A stretch of DNA of 64,000 nucleotides from Sthenelais limicola (Eukaryota; Annelida; Polychaeta; Phyllodocida; Sigalionidae), in assembly GCA_942159475.1 (NCBI GenBank), contig OW804099.1, positions 14,452,999-14,516,998 of the forward strand, given 5' to 3'. A program made the translations under genes and the position numbers. Under the pieces are notes generated by a model. The model did not search any database, was not told the DNA's origin, and worked only from the letters and a program-made list of their open reading frames with translations. How positions within the stretch are numbered: position 1 is the stretch's first letter; every line of letters begins with the position of its first letter. Shown piece after piece: positions 28,292 through 43,200 of this stretch.

Positions 28292-31200
28292 AGCACTTAC
28301 ACACACCTCCCACTGCTTTAATATAAGCCAGCCTGGTGGATGTATCCATACATGACATACTCACTCTTGCTGTACCTGTACATATGGTAGCACTTACACA
28401 CCTCCCACTGCTTTAATATAAGCCAGCCTGGTGCATGTATCCATACATGACATTCTCTTGCTGCACCTGTACATATGGTAGCACTTACACACCTCCCACT
28501 GTTTTAATATAAGCCAGCCTGGTGCATGTATCCATACATGATATACTCACTCTTGCTGCACCTGTACATATGGTAGCACTTACACACCTCCCACTGCTTT
28601 AATATAAGCCAGCCTGGTGGATGTATCCATACATGACATACTCACTCTTGCTGTACCTGTACATATGGTAGCACTTACACACCTCCCACTGCTTTAATAT
28701 AAGCCAGCCTGGTGCATGTATCCATACATGACATTCTCTTGCTGCACCTGTACATATGGTAGCACTTACACACCTCCCACTGTTTTAATATAAGCCAGCC
28801 TGGTGCATGTATCCATACATGACATACTCTTGCTGCACCTGTACATATGGTAGCACTTACACACCTCCCACTGCTTTAATATAAGCCAGCCTGGTGCATG
28901 TATCCATACATGATATACTCACTCTTGCTGCACCTGTACATATGGTAGCACTTACACACACCTCCCACTGTTTTAATATAAGCCAGCCTGGTGCATGTAT
29001 CCATACATGACATACTCTTGCTGCACCTGTACATATGGTAGCACTTACACACCTCCCACTGCTTTAATATAAGCCAGCCTGGTGCATGTATCAATACATG
29101 ACATACTCACTCTTGCTGCACCTGTACATATGGTAGCACTTACACACCTCCCACTGCTTTAATATAAGCCAGCCTGGTGCATGTATCCATACATGACATA
29201 CTCTTGCTGCACCTGTACATATGGTAGCACTTACACACACCTCCCACTGTTTTAATATAAGCCAGCCTGGTGCATGTATCCATACATGACATACTCTTGC
29301 TGCACCTGTACATATGGTAGCACTTACACACCTCCCACTGCTTTAATATAAGCCAGCCTGGTGCATGTATCCATACATGACATACTCTTGCTGCACCTGT
29401 ACATATGGTAGCACTTACACACACCTCCCACTGCTTTAATATAAGCCAGCCTGGTGCATGTATCCATACATGACATTCTCTTGCTGCACCTGTACATATG
29501 GTAGCACTTACACACCTCCCACTGCTTTAATATAAGCCAGCCTGGTGCATGTATCCATACATGACATACTCACTCTTGCTGTACCTGTACATATGGTAGC
29601 ACTTACACACACCTCCCACTGCTTTAATATAAGCCAGCCTGGTGCATGTATCCATACATGACATACTCTTGCTGCACCTGTACATATGGTAGCACTTACA
29701 CACCTCCCACTGCTTTAATATAAGCCAGCCTGGTGCATGTATCAATACATGACATACTCACTCTTGCTGCACCTGTACATATGGTAGCACTTACACACCT
29801 CCCACTGCTTTAATATAAGCCAGCCTGGTGCATGTATCCATACATGACATACTCTTGCTGCACCTGTACATATGGTAGCACTTACACACCTCCCACTGCT
29901 TTAATATAAGCCAGCCTGGTGCATGTATCCATACATGACATACTCTTGCTGCACCTGTACATATGGTAGCACTTACACACCTCCCACTGCTTTAATATAA
30001 GCCAGCCTGGTGCATGTATCCATACATGACATACTCTTGCTGCACCTGTACATATGGTAGCACTTACACACCTCCCCCTGCTTTAATATAAGCCAGCCTG
30101 GTGCATGTATCCATACATGACATACTCACTCTAGCTGTACCTGTACATATGGTAGCACTTACACACCTCCCACTGCTTTAATATAAGCCAGCCTGGTGCA
30201 TGTATCCATACATGACATACTCACTCTTGCTGCACCTGTACATATGGTAGCACTTACACACCTCCCACTGCTTTAATATAAGCCAGCCTGGTGCATGTAT
30301 CCATACATGACATACTCTTGCTGCACCTGTACATATGGTAGCACTTACACACCTCCCACTGCTTTAATATAAGCCAGCCTGGTGCATGTATCCATACATG
30401 ACATACTCTTGCTGCACCTGTACATATGGTAGCACTTACACACCTCCCACTGCTTTAATATAAGCCAGCCTGGTGCATGTATCCATACATGACATACTCA
30501 CTCTAGCTGTACCTGTACATATGGTAGCACTTACACACCTCCCACTGCTTTAATATAAGCCAGCCTGGTGCATGTATCCATACATGACATACTCTTGCTG
30601 CACCTGTACATATGGTAGCACTTACACACACCTCCCACTGCTTTAATATAAGCCAGCCTGGTGCATGTATCCATACATTACATACTCACTCTTGCTGCAG
30701 CTGTACATATGGTAGCACTTACACACACCTCCCACTGCTTTAATATAAGCCAGCCTGGTGCATGTATCCATACATGACATACTCTTGCTGCACCTGTACA
30801 TATGGTAGCACTTACACACCTCCCACTGCTTTAATATAAGCCAGCCTGGTGCATGTATCCATACATGACATACTCTTGCTGCACCTGTACATATGGTAGC
30901 ACTTACACACACCTCCCACTGCTTTAATATAAGCCAGCCTGGTGCATGTATCCATACATGACATACTCACTCTTGCTGTACCTGTACATATGGTAGCACT
31001 TACACACACCTCCCACTGCTTTAATATAAGCCAGCCTGGTGCATGTATCCATACATGACATACTCACTCTTGCTGCACCTGTACATATGGTAGCACTTAC
31101 ACACACCTCCCACTGCTTTAATATAAGCCAGCCTGGTGCATGTATCCATACATGACATACTCTTGCTGCACCTGTACATATGGTAGCACTTACACACACC

Positions 31201-34200
31201 TCCCACTGCTTTAATATAAGCCAGCCTGGTGGATGTATCCATACATGACATACTCTTGCTGCACCTGTACATATGGTAGCACTTACACACCTCCCACTGC
31301 TTTAATATAAGCCAGCCTGGTGCATGTATCCATACATGACATACTCTTGCTGCACCTGTACATATGGTAGCACTTACACACACCTCCCACTGCTTTAATA
31401 TAAGCCAGCCTGGTGCATGTATCCATACATGACATACTCTTGCTGCACCTGTACATATGGTAGCACTTACACACACCTCCCACTGCTTTAATATAAGCCA
31501 GCCTGGTGCATGTATCCATACATGACATACTCTTGCTGCACCTGTACATATGGTAGCACTTACACACACCTCCCACTGCTTTAATATAAGCCAGCCTGGT
31601 GCATGTATCCATACATGACATACTCTTGCTGCACCTGTACATATGGTAGCACTTACACACCTCCCACTGCTTTAATATAAGCCAGCCTGGTGCATGTATC
31701 CATACATGACATACTCTTGCTGCACCTGTACATATGGTAGCACTTACACACACCTCCCACTGCTTTAATATAAGCCAGCCTGGTGCATGTATCCATACAT
31801 GACATACTCTTGCTGCACCTGTACATATGGTAGCACTTACACACACCTCCCACTGCTTTAATATAAGCCAGCCTGGTGCATGTATCCATACATGACATAC
31901 TCTTGCTGCACCTGTACATATGGTAGCACTTACACACCTCCCACTGCTTTAATATAAGCCAGCCTGGTGCATGTATCCATACATGACATACTCTTGCTGC
32001 ACCTGTACATATGGTAGCACTTACACACACCTCCCACTGCTTTAATATAAGCCAGCCTGGTGCATGTATCCATACATGACATACTCTTGCTGCACCTGTA
32101 CATATGGTAGCACTTACACACACCTCCCACTGCTTTAATATAAGCCAGCCTGGTGCATGTATCCATACATGACATACTCTTGCTGCACCTGTACATATGG
32201 TAGCGCTTACACACACCTCCCACTGCTTTAATATAAGCCAGCCTGGTGCATGTATCCATACATGACATACTCACTCTTGCTGCACCTGTACATATGGTAG
32301 CACTTACACACCTCCCACTGCTTTAATATAAGCCAGCCTGGTGGATGTATCCATACATGACATACTCACTCTTGCTGCACCTGTACATATGGTAGCACTT
32401 ACACACACCTCCCACTGCTTTAATATGAGCCAGCCTGGTGCATGTATCCATACATGACATACTCACTCTTGCTGCACCTGTACATATGGTAGCACTTACA
32501 CACCTCCCACTGCTTTAATATAAGCCAGCCTGGTGGATGTATCCATACATGACATACTCACTCTTGCTGCACCTGTACATATGGTAGCACTTACACACAC
32601 CTCCCACTGCTTTAATATGAGCCAGCCTGGTGCATGTATCCATACATGACATACTCACTCTTGCTGCACCTGTACATATGGTAGCACTTACACACCTCCC
32701 ACTGCTTTAATATAAGCCAGCCTGGTGCATGTATCCATACATGACACACTCTTGCTGCACCTGTACATATGGTAGCACTTACACACACCTCCCACTGCTT
32801 TAATATAAGCCAGCCTGGTGCATGTATCCATACATGACATACTCACTCTTGCTGCACCTGTACATATGGTAGCACTTACACACCTCCCACTGCTTTAATA
32901 TAAGCCAGCCTGGTGCATGTATCCATACATGACACACTCTTGCTGCACCTGTACATATGGTAGCACTTACACACACCTCCCACTGCTTTAATATAAGCCA
33001 GCCTGGTGCATGTATCCATACATGACATACTCTTGCTGCACCTGTACATATGGTAGCACTTACACACCTCCCACTGCTTTAATATAAGCCAGCCTGGTGC
33101 ATGTATCCATACATGACATACTCACTCTTGCTGCACCTGTACATATGGTAGCACTTACACACCTCCCACTGCTTTAATATAAGCCAGCCTGGTGCATGTA
33201 TCCATACATGACATACTCTTGCTGCACCTGTACATATGGTAGCACTTACACACACCTCCCACTGCTTTAATATAAGCCAGCCTGGTGCATGTATCCATAC
33301 ATGACATACTCACTCTTGCTGCACCTGTACATATGGTAGCACTTACACACACCTCCCACTGCTTTAATATAAGCCAGCCTGGTGCATGTATCCATACATG
33401 ACATACTCTTGCTGCACCTGTACATATGGTAGCACTTACACACCTCCCACTGCTTTAATATAAGCCAGCCTGGTGCATGTATCCATACATGACATACTCA
33501 CTCTTGCTGCACCTGTACATATGGTAGCACTTACACACCTCCCACTGCTTTAATATAAGCCAGCCTGGTGCATGTATCCATACATGACATACTCACTCTT
33601 GCTGCACCTGTACATATGGTAGCACTTACACACCTCCCACTGCTTTAATATGAGCCAGCCTGGTGCATGTGCCCATACATAACATACTCTTGCTGCACCT
33701 GTACATATGGTAGCACTTACACACCTCCCACTGCTTTAATATAAGCCAGCCTGGTGCATGTATCCATACATGACATACTCTTGCTGCACCTGTACATATG
33801 GTAGCACTTACACACCTCCCACTGCTTTAATATAAGCCAGCCTGGTGCATGTATCCATACATGACATACTCTTGCTGCACCTGTACATATGGTAGCACTT
33901 ACACACACCTCCCACTGCTTTAATATAAGCCAGCCTGGTGCATGTATCCATACATGACATACTCACTCTTGCTGTACCTGTACATATGGTAGCACTTACA
34001 CACCTCCCACTGCTTTAATATAAGCCAGCCTGGTGCATGTATCCATACATGACATACTCTTGCTGCACCTGTACATATGGTAGCACTTACACACACCTCC
34101 CACTGCTTTAATATAAGCCAGCCTGGTGCATGTATCCATACATGACATACTCACTCTTGCTGTACCTGTACATATGGTAGCACTTACACACCTCCCACTG

Positions 34201-37200
34201 CTTTAATATAAGCCAGCCTGGTGCATGTATCCATACATGACATACTCACTCTTGCTGCACCTGTACATATGGTAGCACTTACACACCTCCCACTGCTTTA
34301 ATATAAGCCAGCCTGGTGCATGTATCCATACATGACATACTCACTCTTGCTGCACCTGTACATATGGTAGCACTTACACACCTCCCACTGCTTTAATATA
34401 AGCCAGCCTGGTGGATGTATCCATACATGACATACTCACTCTTGCTGCACCTGTACATATGGTAGCACTTACACACACCTCCCACTGCTTTAATATGAGC
34501 CAGCCTGGTGCATGTATCCATACATGACATACTCACTCTTGCTGCACCTGTACATATGGTAGCACTTACACACCTCCCACTGCTTTAATATAAGCCAGCC
34601 TGGTGGATGTATCCATACATGACATACTCACTCTTGCTGCACCTGTACATATGGTAGCACTTACACACACCTCCCACTGCTTTAATATGAGCCAGCCTGG
34701 TGCATGTATCCATACATGACATACTCACTCTTGCTGCACCTGTACATATGGTAGCACTTACACACCTCCCACTGCTTTAATATAAGCCAGCCTGGTGCAT
34801 GTATCCATACATGACACACTCTTGCTGCACCTGTACATATGGTAGCACTTACACACACCTCCCACTGCTTTAATATAAGCCAGCCTGGTGCATGTATCCA
34901 TACATGACATACTCACTCTTGCTGCACCTGTACATATGGTAGCACTTACACACCTCCCACTGCTTTAATATAAGCCAGCCTGGTGCATGTATCCATACAT
35001 GACATACTCACTCTTGCTGCACCTGTACATATGGTAGCACTTACACACCTCCCACTGCTTTAATATAAGCCAGCCTGGTGCATGTATCCATACATGACAC
35101 ACTCTTGCTGCACCTGTACATATGGTAGCACTTACACACACCTCCCACTGCTTTAATATAAGCCAGCCTGGTGCATGTATCCATACATGACATACTCTTG
35201 CTGCACCTGTACATATGGTAGCACTTACACACACCTCCCACTGCTTTAATATAAGCCAGCCTGGTGCATGTATCCATACATGACACACTCTTGCTGCACC
35301 TGTACATATGGTAGCACTTACACACACCTCCCACTGCTTTAATATAAGCCAGCCTGGTGCATGTATCCATACATGACATACTCACTCTTGCTGCACCTGT
35401 ACATATGGTAGCACTTACACACCTCCCACTGCTTTAATATAAGCCAGCCTGGTGCATGTATCCATACATGACATACTCACTCTTGCTGCACCTGTACATA
35501 TGGTAGCACTTACACACCTCCCACTGCTTTAATATAAGCCAGCCTGGTGCATGTATCCATACATGACACACTCTTGCTGCACCTGTACATATGGTAGCAC
35601 TTACACACACCTCCCACTGCTTTAATATAAGCCAGCCTGGTGCATGTATCCATACATGACATACTCTTGCTGCACCTGTACATATGGTAGCACTTACACA
35701 CACCTCCCACTGCTTTAATATAAGCCAGCCTGGTGCATGTATCCATACATGACATACTCACTCTTGCTGCACCTGTACATATGGTAGCACTTACACACAC
35801 CTCCCACTGCTTTAATATAAGCCAGCCTGGTGCATGTATCCATACATGACATACTCTTGCTGCACCTGTACATATGGTAGCACTTACACACCTCCCACTG
35901 CTTTAATATAAGCCAGCCTGGTGCATGTATCCATACATGACATACTCACTCTTGCTGCACCTGTACATATGGTAGCACTTACACACCTCCCACTGCTTTA
36001 ATATAAGCCAGCCTGGTGCATGTATCCATACATGACATACTCACTCTTGCTGCACCTGTACATATGGTAGCACTTACACACCTCCCACTGCTTTAATATG
36101 AGCCAGCCTGGTGCATGTGCCCATACATAACATACTCTTGCTGCACCTGTACATATGGTAGCACTTACACACCTCCCACTGCTTTAATATAAGCCAGCCT
36201 GGTGCATGTATCCATACATGACATACTCTTGCTGCACCTGTACATATGGTAGCACTTACACACACCTCCCACTGCTTTAATATAAGCCAGCCTGGTGCAT
36301 GTATCCATACATGACATACTCACTCTTGCTGCACCTGTACATATGGTAGCACTTACACACACCTCCCACTGCTTTAATATGAGCCAGCCTGGTGCATGTG
36401 CCCATACATAACATACTCACTCTTGCTGCACCTGTACATATGGTAGCACTTACACACCTCCCACTGCTTTAATATAAGCCAGCCTGGTGCATGTATCCAT
36501 ACATGACATACTCTTGCTGCACCTGTACATATGGTAGCACTTACACACCTCCCACTGCTTTAATATAAGCCAGCCTGGTGCATGTATCCATACATGACAT
36601 ACTCTTGCTGCACCTGTACATATGGTAGCACTTACACACACCTCCCACTGCTTTAATATAAGCCAGCCTGGTGCATGTATCCATACATGACATACTCTTG
36701 CTGCACCTGTACATATGGTAGCACTTACACACACCTCCCACTGCTTTAATATAAGCCAGCCTGGTGCATGTATCCATACATGACATACTCACTCTTGCTG
36801 TACCTGTACATATGGTAGCACTTACACACCTCCCACTGCTTTAATATAAGCCAGCCTGGTGCATGTATCCATACATGACATACTCACTCTTGCTGCACCT
36901 GTACATATGGTAGCACTTACACACCTCCCACTGCTTTAATATAAGCCAGCCTGGTGCATGTATCCATACATGACATACTCTTGCTGCACCTGTACATATG
37001 GTAGCACTTACACACCTCCCACTGCTTTAATATAAGCCAGCCTGGTGCATGTATCCATACATGACATACTCACTCTAGCTGTACCTGTACATATGGTAGC
37101 ACTTACACACCTCCCACTGCTTTAATATAAGCCAGCCTGGTGCATGTATCCATACATGACATACTCTTGCTGCACCTGTACATATGGTAGCACTTACACA

Positions 37201-40200
37201 CACCTCCCACTGCTTTAATATAAGCCAGCCTGGTGCATGTATCCATACATGACACACTCTTGCTGCAGCTGTACATATGGTAGCACTTACACACACCTCC
37301 CACTGCTTTAATATAAGCCAGCCTGGTGCATGTATCCATACATGACATACTCTTGCTGCACCTGTACATATGGTAGCACTTACACACCTCCCACTGCTTT
37401 AATATAAGCCAGCCTGGTGCATGTATCCATACATGACATACTCACTCTTGCTGCACCTGTACATATGGTAGCACTTACACACCTCCCACTGCTTTAATAT
37501 AAGCCAGCCTGGTGCATGTATCCATACATGACATACTCTTGCTGCACCTGTACATATGGTAGCACTTACACACACCTCCCACTGCTTTAATATAAGCCAG
37601 CCTGGTGCATGTATCCATACATGACATACTCACTCTTGCTGCACCTGTACATATGGTAGCACTTACACACACCTCCCACTGCTTTAATATAAGCCAGCCT
37701 GGTGCATGTATCCATACATGACATACTCTTGCTGCACCTGTACATATGGTAGCACTTACACACACCTCCCACTGCTTTAATATAAGCCAGCCTGGTGCAT
37801 GTATCCATACATGACATACTCTTGCTGCACCTGTACATATGGTAGCACTTACACACCTCCCACTGCTTTAATATAAGCCAGCCTGGTGCATGTATCCATA
37901 CATGACATACTCTTGCTGCACCTGTACATATGGTAGCACTTACACACCTCCCACTGCTTTAATATAAGCCAGCCTGGTGCATGTATCCATACATGACATA
38001 CTCTTGCTGCACCTGTACATATGGTAGCACTTACACACACCTCCCACTGCTTTAATATAAGCCAGCCTGGTGCATGTATCCATACATGACATACTCACTC
38101 TTGCTGCACCTGTACATATGGTAGCACTTACACACCTCCCACTGCTTTAATATAAGCCAGCCTGGTGCATGTATCCATACATGACACACTCTTGCTGCAC
38201 CTGTACACATGGTAGCACTTACACACACCTCCCACTGCTTTAATATAAGCCAGCCTGGTGCATGTATCCATACATGACATACTCTTGCTGCACCTGTACA
38301 TATGGTAGCACTTACACACACCTCCCACTGCTTTAATATAAGCCAGCCTGGTGCATGTATCCATACATGACATACTCACTCTTGCTGCACCTGTACATAT
38401 GGTAGCACTTACACACACCTCCCACTGCTTTAATATAAGCCAGCCTGGTGCATGTATCCATACATGACATACTCTTGCTGCACCTGTACATATGGTAGCA
38501 CTTACACACCTCCCACTGCTTTAATATAAGCCAGCCTGGTGCATGTATCCATACATGACATACTCACTCTTGCTGCACCTGTACATATGGTAGCACTTAC
38601 ACACCTCCCACTGCTTTAATATAAGCCAGCCTGGTGCATGTATCCATACATGACATACTCACTCTTGCTGCACCTGTACATATGGTAGCACTTACACACC
38701 TCCCACTGCTTTAATATGAGCCAGCCTGGTGCATGTGCCCATACATAACATACTCTTGCTGCACCTGTACATATGGTAGCACTTACACACCTCCCACTGC
38801 TTTAATATAGGCCAGCCTGGTGCATGTATCCATACATGACATACTCTTGCTGCACCTGTACATATGGTAGCACTTACACACACCTCCCACTGCTTTAATA
38901 TAAGCCAGCCTGGTGCATGTATCCATACATGACATACTCACTCTTGCTGCACCTGTACATATGGTAGCACTTACACACACCTCCCACTGCTTTAATATGA
39001 GCCAGCCTGGTGCATGTGCCCATACATGACATACTCACTCTTGCTGCACCTGTACATATGGTAGCACTTACACACCTCCCACTGCTTTAATATAAGCCAG
39101 CCTGGTGCATGTATCCATACATGACATACTCTTGCTGCACCTGTACATATGGTAGCACTTACACACCTCCCACTGCTTTAATATAAGCCAGCCTGGTGCA
39201 TGTATCCATACATGACATACTCACTCTTGCTGCACCTGTACATATGGTAGCACTTACACACACCTCCCACTGCTTTAATATAAGCCAGCCTGGTGCATGT
39301 ATCCATACATGACATACTCTTGCTGCACCTGTACATATGGTAGCACTTACACACACCTCCCACTGCTTTAATATAAGCCAGCCTGGTGCATGTATCCATA
39401 CATGACATACTCACTCTTGCTGTACCTGTACATATGGTAGCACTTACACACCTCCCACTGCTTTAATATAAGCCAGCCTGGTGCATGTATCCATACATGA
39501 CATACTCACTCTTGCTGCACCTGTACATATGGTAGCACTTACACACCTCCCACTGCTTTAATATAAGCCAGCCTGGTGCATGTATCCATACATGACATAC
39601 TCTTGCTGCACCTGTACATATGGTAGCACTTACACACACCTCCCACTGCTTTAATATAAGCCAGCCTGGTGCATGTATCCATACATGACATACTCTTGCT
39701 GTACCTGTACATATGGTAGCACTTACACACACCTCCCACTGCTTTAATATAAGCCAGCCTGGTGCATGTATCCATACATGACATACTCTTGCTGCACCTG
39801 TACATATGGTAGCACTTACACACCTCCCACTGCTTTAATATAAGCCAGCCTGGTGCATGTATCCATACATGACATACTCTTGCTGCACCTGTACATATGG
39901 TAGCACTTACACACCTCCCACTGCTTTAATATAAGCCAGCCTGGTGCATGTATCCATAAATGACATACTCACTCTTGCTGCACCTGTATATATGGTAGCA
40001 CCTACACACACCTCCCACTGCTTTAATATAAGCCAGCCTGGTGCATGTATCCATACATGACAAACTCTTGCTGCACCTATACATATGGTAGCACTTACAC
40101 ACCTCCCACTGCTTTAATATAAGCCAGTCTAGTGCATGTATCCATACATGACACACTCTTGCTGCACCTGTACATATGGTAGCACTTACACACCTCCCAC

Positions 40201-43200
40201 TGCTTTAATATAAGCCAGCCTGGTGCATGTATCCATACATGACATACTCACTCTTGCTGCACCTGTACATATGGTAGCACTTACACACCTCCCACTGCTT
40301 TAATATAAGCCAGCCTGGTGCATGTATCCATACATGACATACTCACTCTTGCTGCACCTGTACATATGGTAGCACTTACACACACCTCCCACTGCTTTAA
40401 TATAAGCCAGCCTGGTGCATGTATCCATACATGACATACTCTTGCTGCACCTGTACATATGGTAGCACTTACACACACCTCCCACTGCTTTAATATAAGC
40501 CAGCCTGGTGCATGTATCCATACATGACATGCTCTTGCTGCACCTGTACATATGGTAGCGATTACACACACCTCCCACTGCATTAATATAAGCCAGCCTG
40601 GTGCATGTATCCATACATGACATACTCTTGCTGCACCTGTACATATGGTAGCACTTACACATCTCCCACTGCTTTAATATAAGCCAGCCTGGTGCATGTA
40701 TCCATACATGACATACTCTTGCTGCACCTGTACATATGGTAGCACTTACACACACCTCCCACTGCTTTAATATAAGCCAGCCTGGTGCATGTATCCATAC
40801 ATGACATACTCACTCTTGCTGCACCTGTACATATGGTAGCACTTACATACCTCCCACTGCTTTAACATAAGCCAGCCTGGTGCATGTATCCATACATGAC
40901 ATACTCTTGCTGCACCTGTAGATATGGTAGCACTTACACACACCTCCCACTGCTTTAATATAAGCCAGCCTGGTGCATGTATCCATACATGACATACTCA
41001 CTCTTGCTGCACCTGTACATATGCTAGCACTTACACACCTCCCACTGCTTTAATATAAGCCAGCCTGGTGCATGTATCCATACATGACATACTCACTCTT
41101 GCTGCACCTGTACATATGGAAGCACTTACACACACCTCCCACTGCTTTAATATAAGCCAGCCTGGTGCATGTATCCATACATGACATACTCTTGCTGCAC
41201 CTGTACATATGGTAGCACTTACACACCTCCCACTGCTTTAATATAAGCCAGCCTGGTGCATGTATCCATACATGACATACTCTTGCTGCACCTGTACATA
41301 TGGTAGCGATTACACACACCTCCCACTGCTTTAATATAAGCCAGCCTGGTGCATGTATCCATACATGACATACTCTTGCTGCACCTGTACATATGGTAGC
41401 ACTTACACACACCTCCCACTGCTTTAATATAAGCCAGCCTGGTGCATGTATCCATACATGACATACTCACTCTTGCTGCACCTGTACATATGGTAGCACT
41501 TACACACATCCCACTGCTTTAATATAAGCCAGCCTGGTGCATGTATCCATACATGACATACTCTTGCTGCACCTGTACATATGGTAGCACTTACACACCT
41601 CCCACTGCTTTAATATAAGCCAGCCTGGTGCATGTATCCATACATGACATACTCACTCTTGCTGCACCTGTACATATGGTAGCACTTACACACCTCCCAC
41701 TGCTTTAATATAAGCCAGCCTGGTGCATGTATCCATACATGACATACTCACTCTTGCTGCACCTGTACATATGGTAGCACTTACACACCTCCCACTGCTT
41801 TAATATAAGCCAGCCTGGTGCATGTATCCATACATGATATACTCACTCTTGCTGCACCTGTACATATGGTAGCACTTACACACACCTCCCACTGCTTTAA
41901 TATAAGCCAGCCTGGTGCATGTATCCATACATGACATACTCACTCTTGCTGCACCTGTACATATGGTAGCACTTACACATCTCCCACTGCTTTAATATAA
42001 GCCAGCCTGGTGCATGTATCCATACATGACATACTCTTGCTGCACCTGTACATATGGTAGCACTTACACACCTCCCACTGCTTTAATATAAGCCAGCCTG
42101 GTGCATGTATCCATACATGACATACTCTTGCTGCACCTGTACATATGGTAGCGATTACACACACCTCCCACTGCTTTAATATAAGCCAGCCTGGTGCATG
42201 TATCCATACATGACATACTCTTGCTGCACCTGTACATATGGTAGCACTTACACACCTCCCACTGCTTTAATATAAGCCAGCCTGGTGCATGTATCCATAC
42301 ATGACATACTCTTGCTGCACCTGTACATATGGTAGTTCTTACACACCTCCCACTGCTTTAATATAAGCCAGTCTGGTGCATGTATCCATACATGACATAC
42401 TCACTCTTGCTGCACCTGTACATATGGTAGCACTTACACACACCTCCCACTGCTTTAATATAAGCCAGCCTGGTGCATGTATCCATACATGACATACTCA
42501 CTCTTGCTGCACCTGTACATATGGTAGCACTTACACACACCTCCCACTGCTTTAATATAAGCCAGCCTGGTGCATGTATCCATACATGACATACTCTTGC
42601 TGCACCTGTACATATGGTAGCACTTACACACACCTCCCACTGCTTTAATATAAGCCAGTCTGGTGCATGTATCCATACATGACATACTCACTCTTGCTGC
42701 ACCTGTACATATGGTAGCACTTACACACACCTCCCACTGCTTTAATATAAGCCAGCCTGGTGCATGTATCCATACATGACATACTCTTGCTGCACCTGTA
42801 GATATGGTAGCACTTACACACACCTCCCACTGCTTTAATTTAAGCCAGCCTGGTGCATGTATCCATACATGACATACTCTTGCTGCACCTGTACATATGG
42901 TAGCACTTACACACACCTCCCACTGCTTTAATATAAGCCAGCCTGGTGCATGTATCCATACATGACATACTCACTCTTGCTGCACCTGTAGATATGGTAG
43001 CACTTACACACCTCCCACTGCTTTAATATAAGCCAGCCTGGTGCATGTATCCATACATGACATACTCACTCTTGCTGCACCTGTAGATATGGTAGCACTT
43101 ACACACACCTCCCACTGCTTTAATATAAGCCAGCCTGGTGCATGTATCCATACATGACATACTCACTCTTGCTGCACCTGTATACATATGGTAGCACTTA

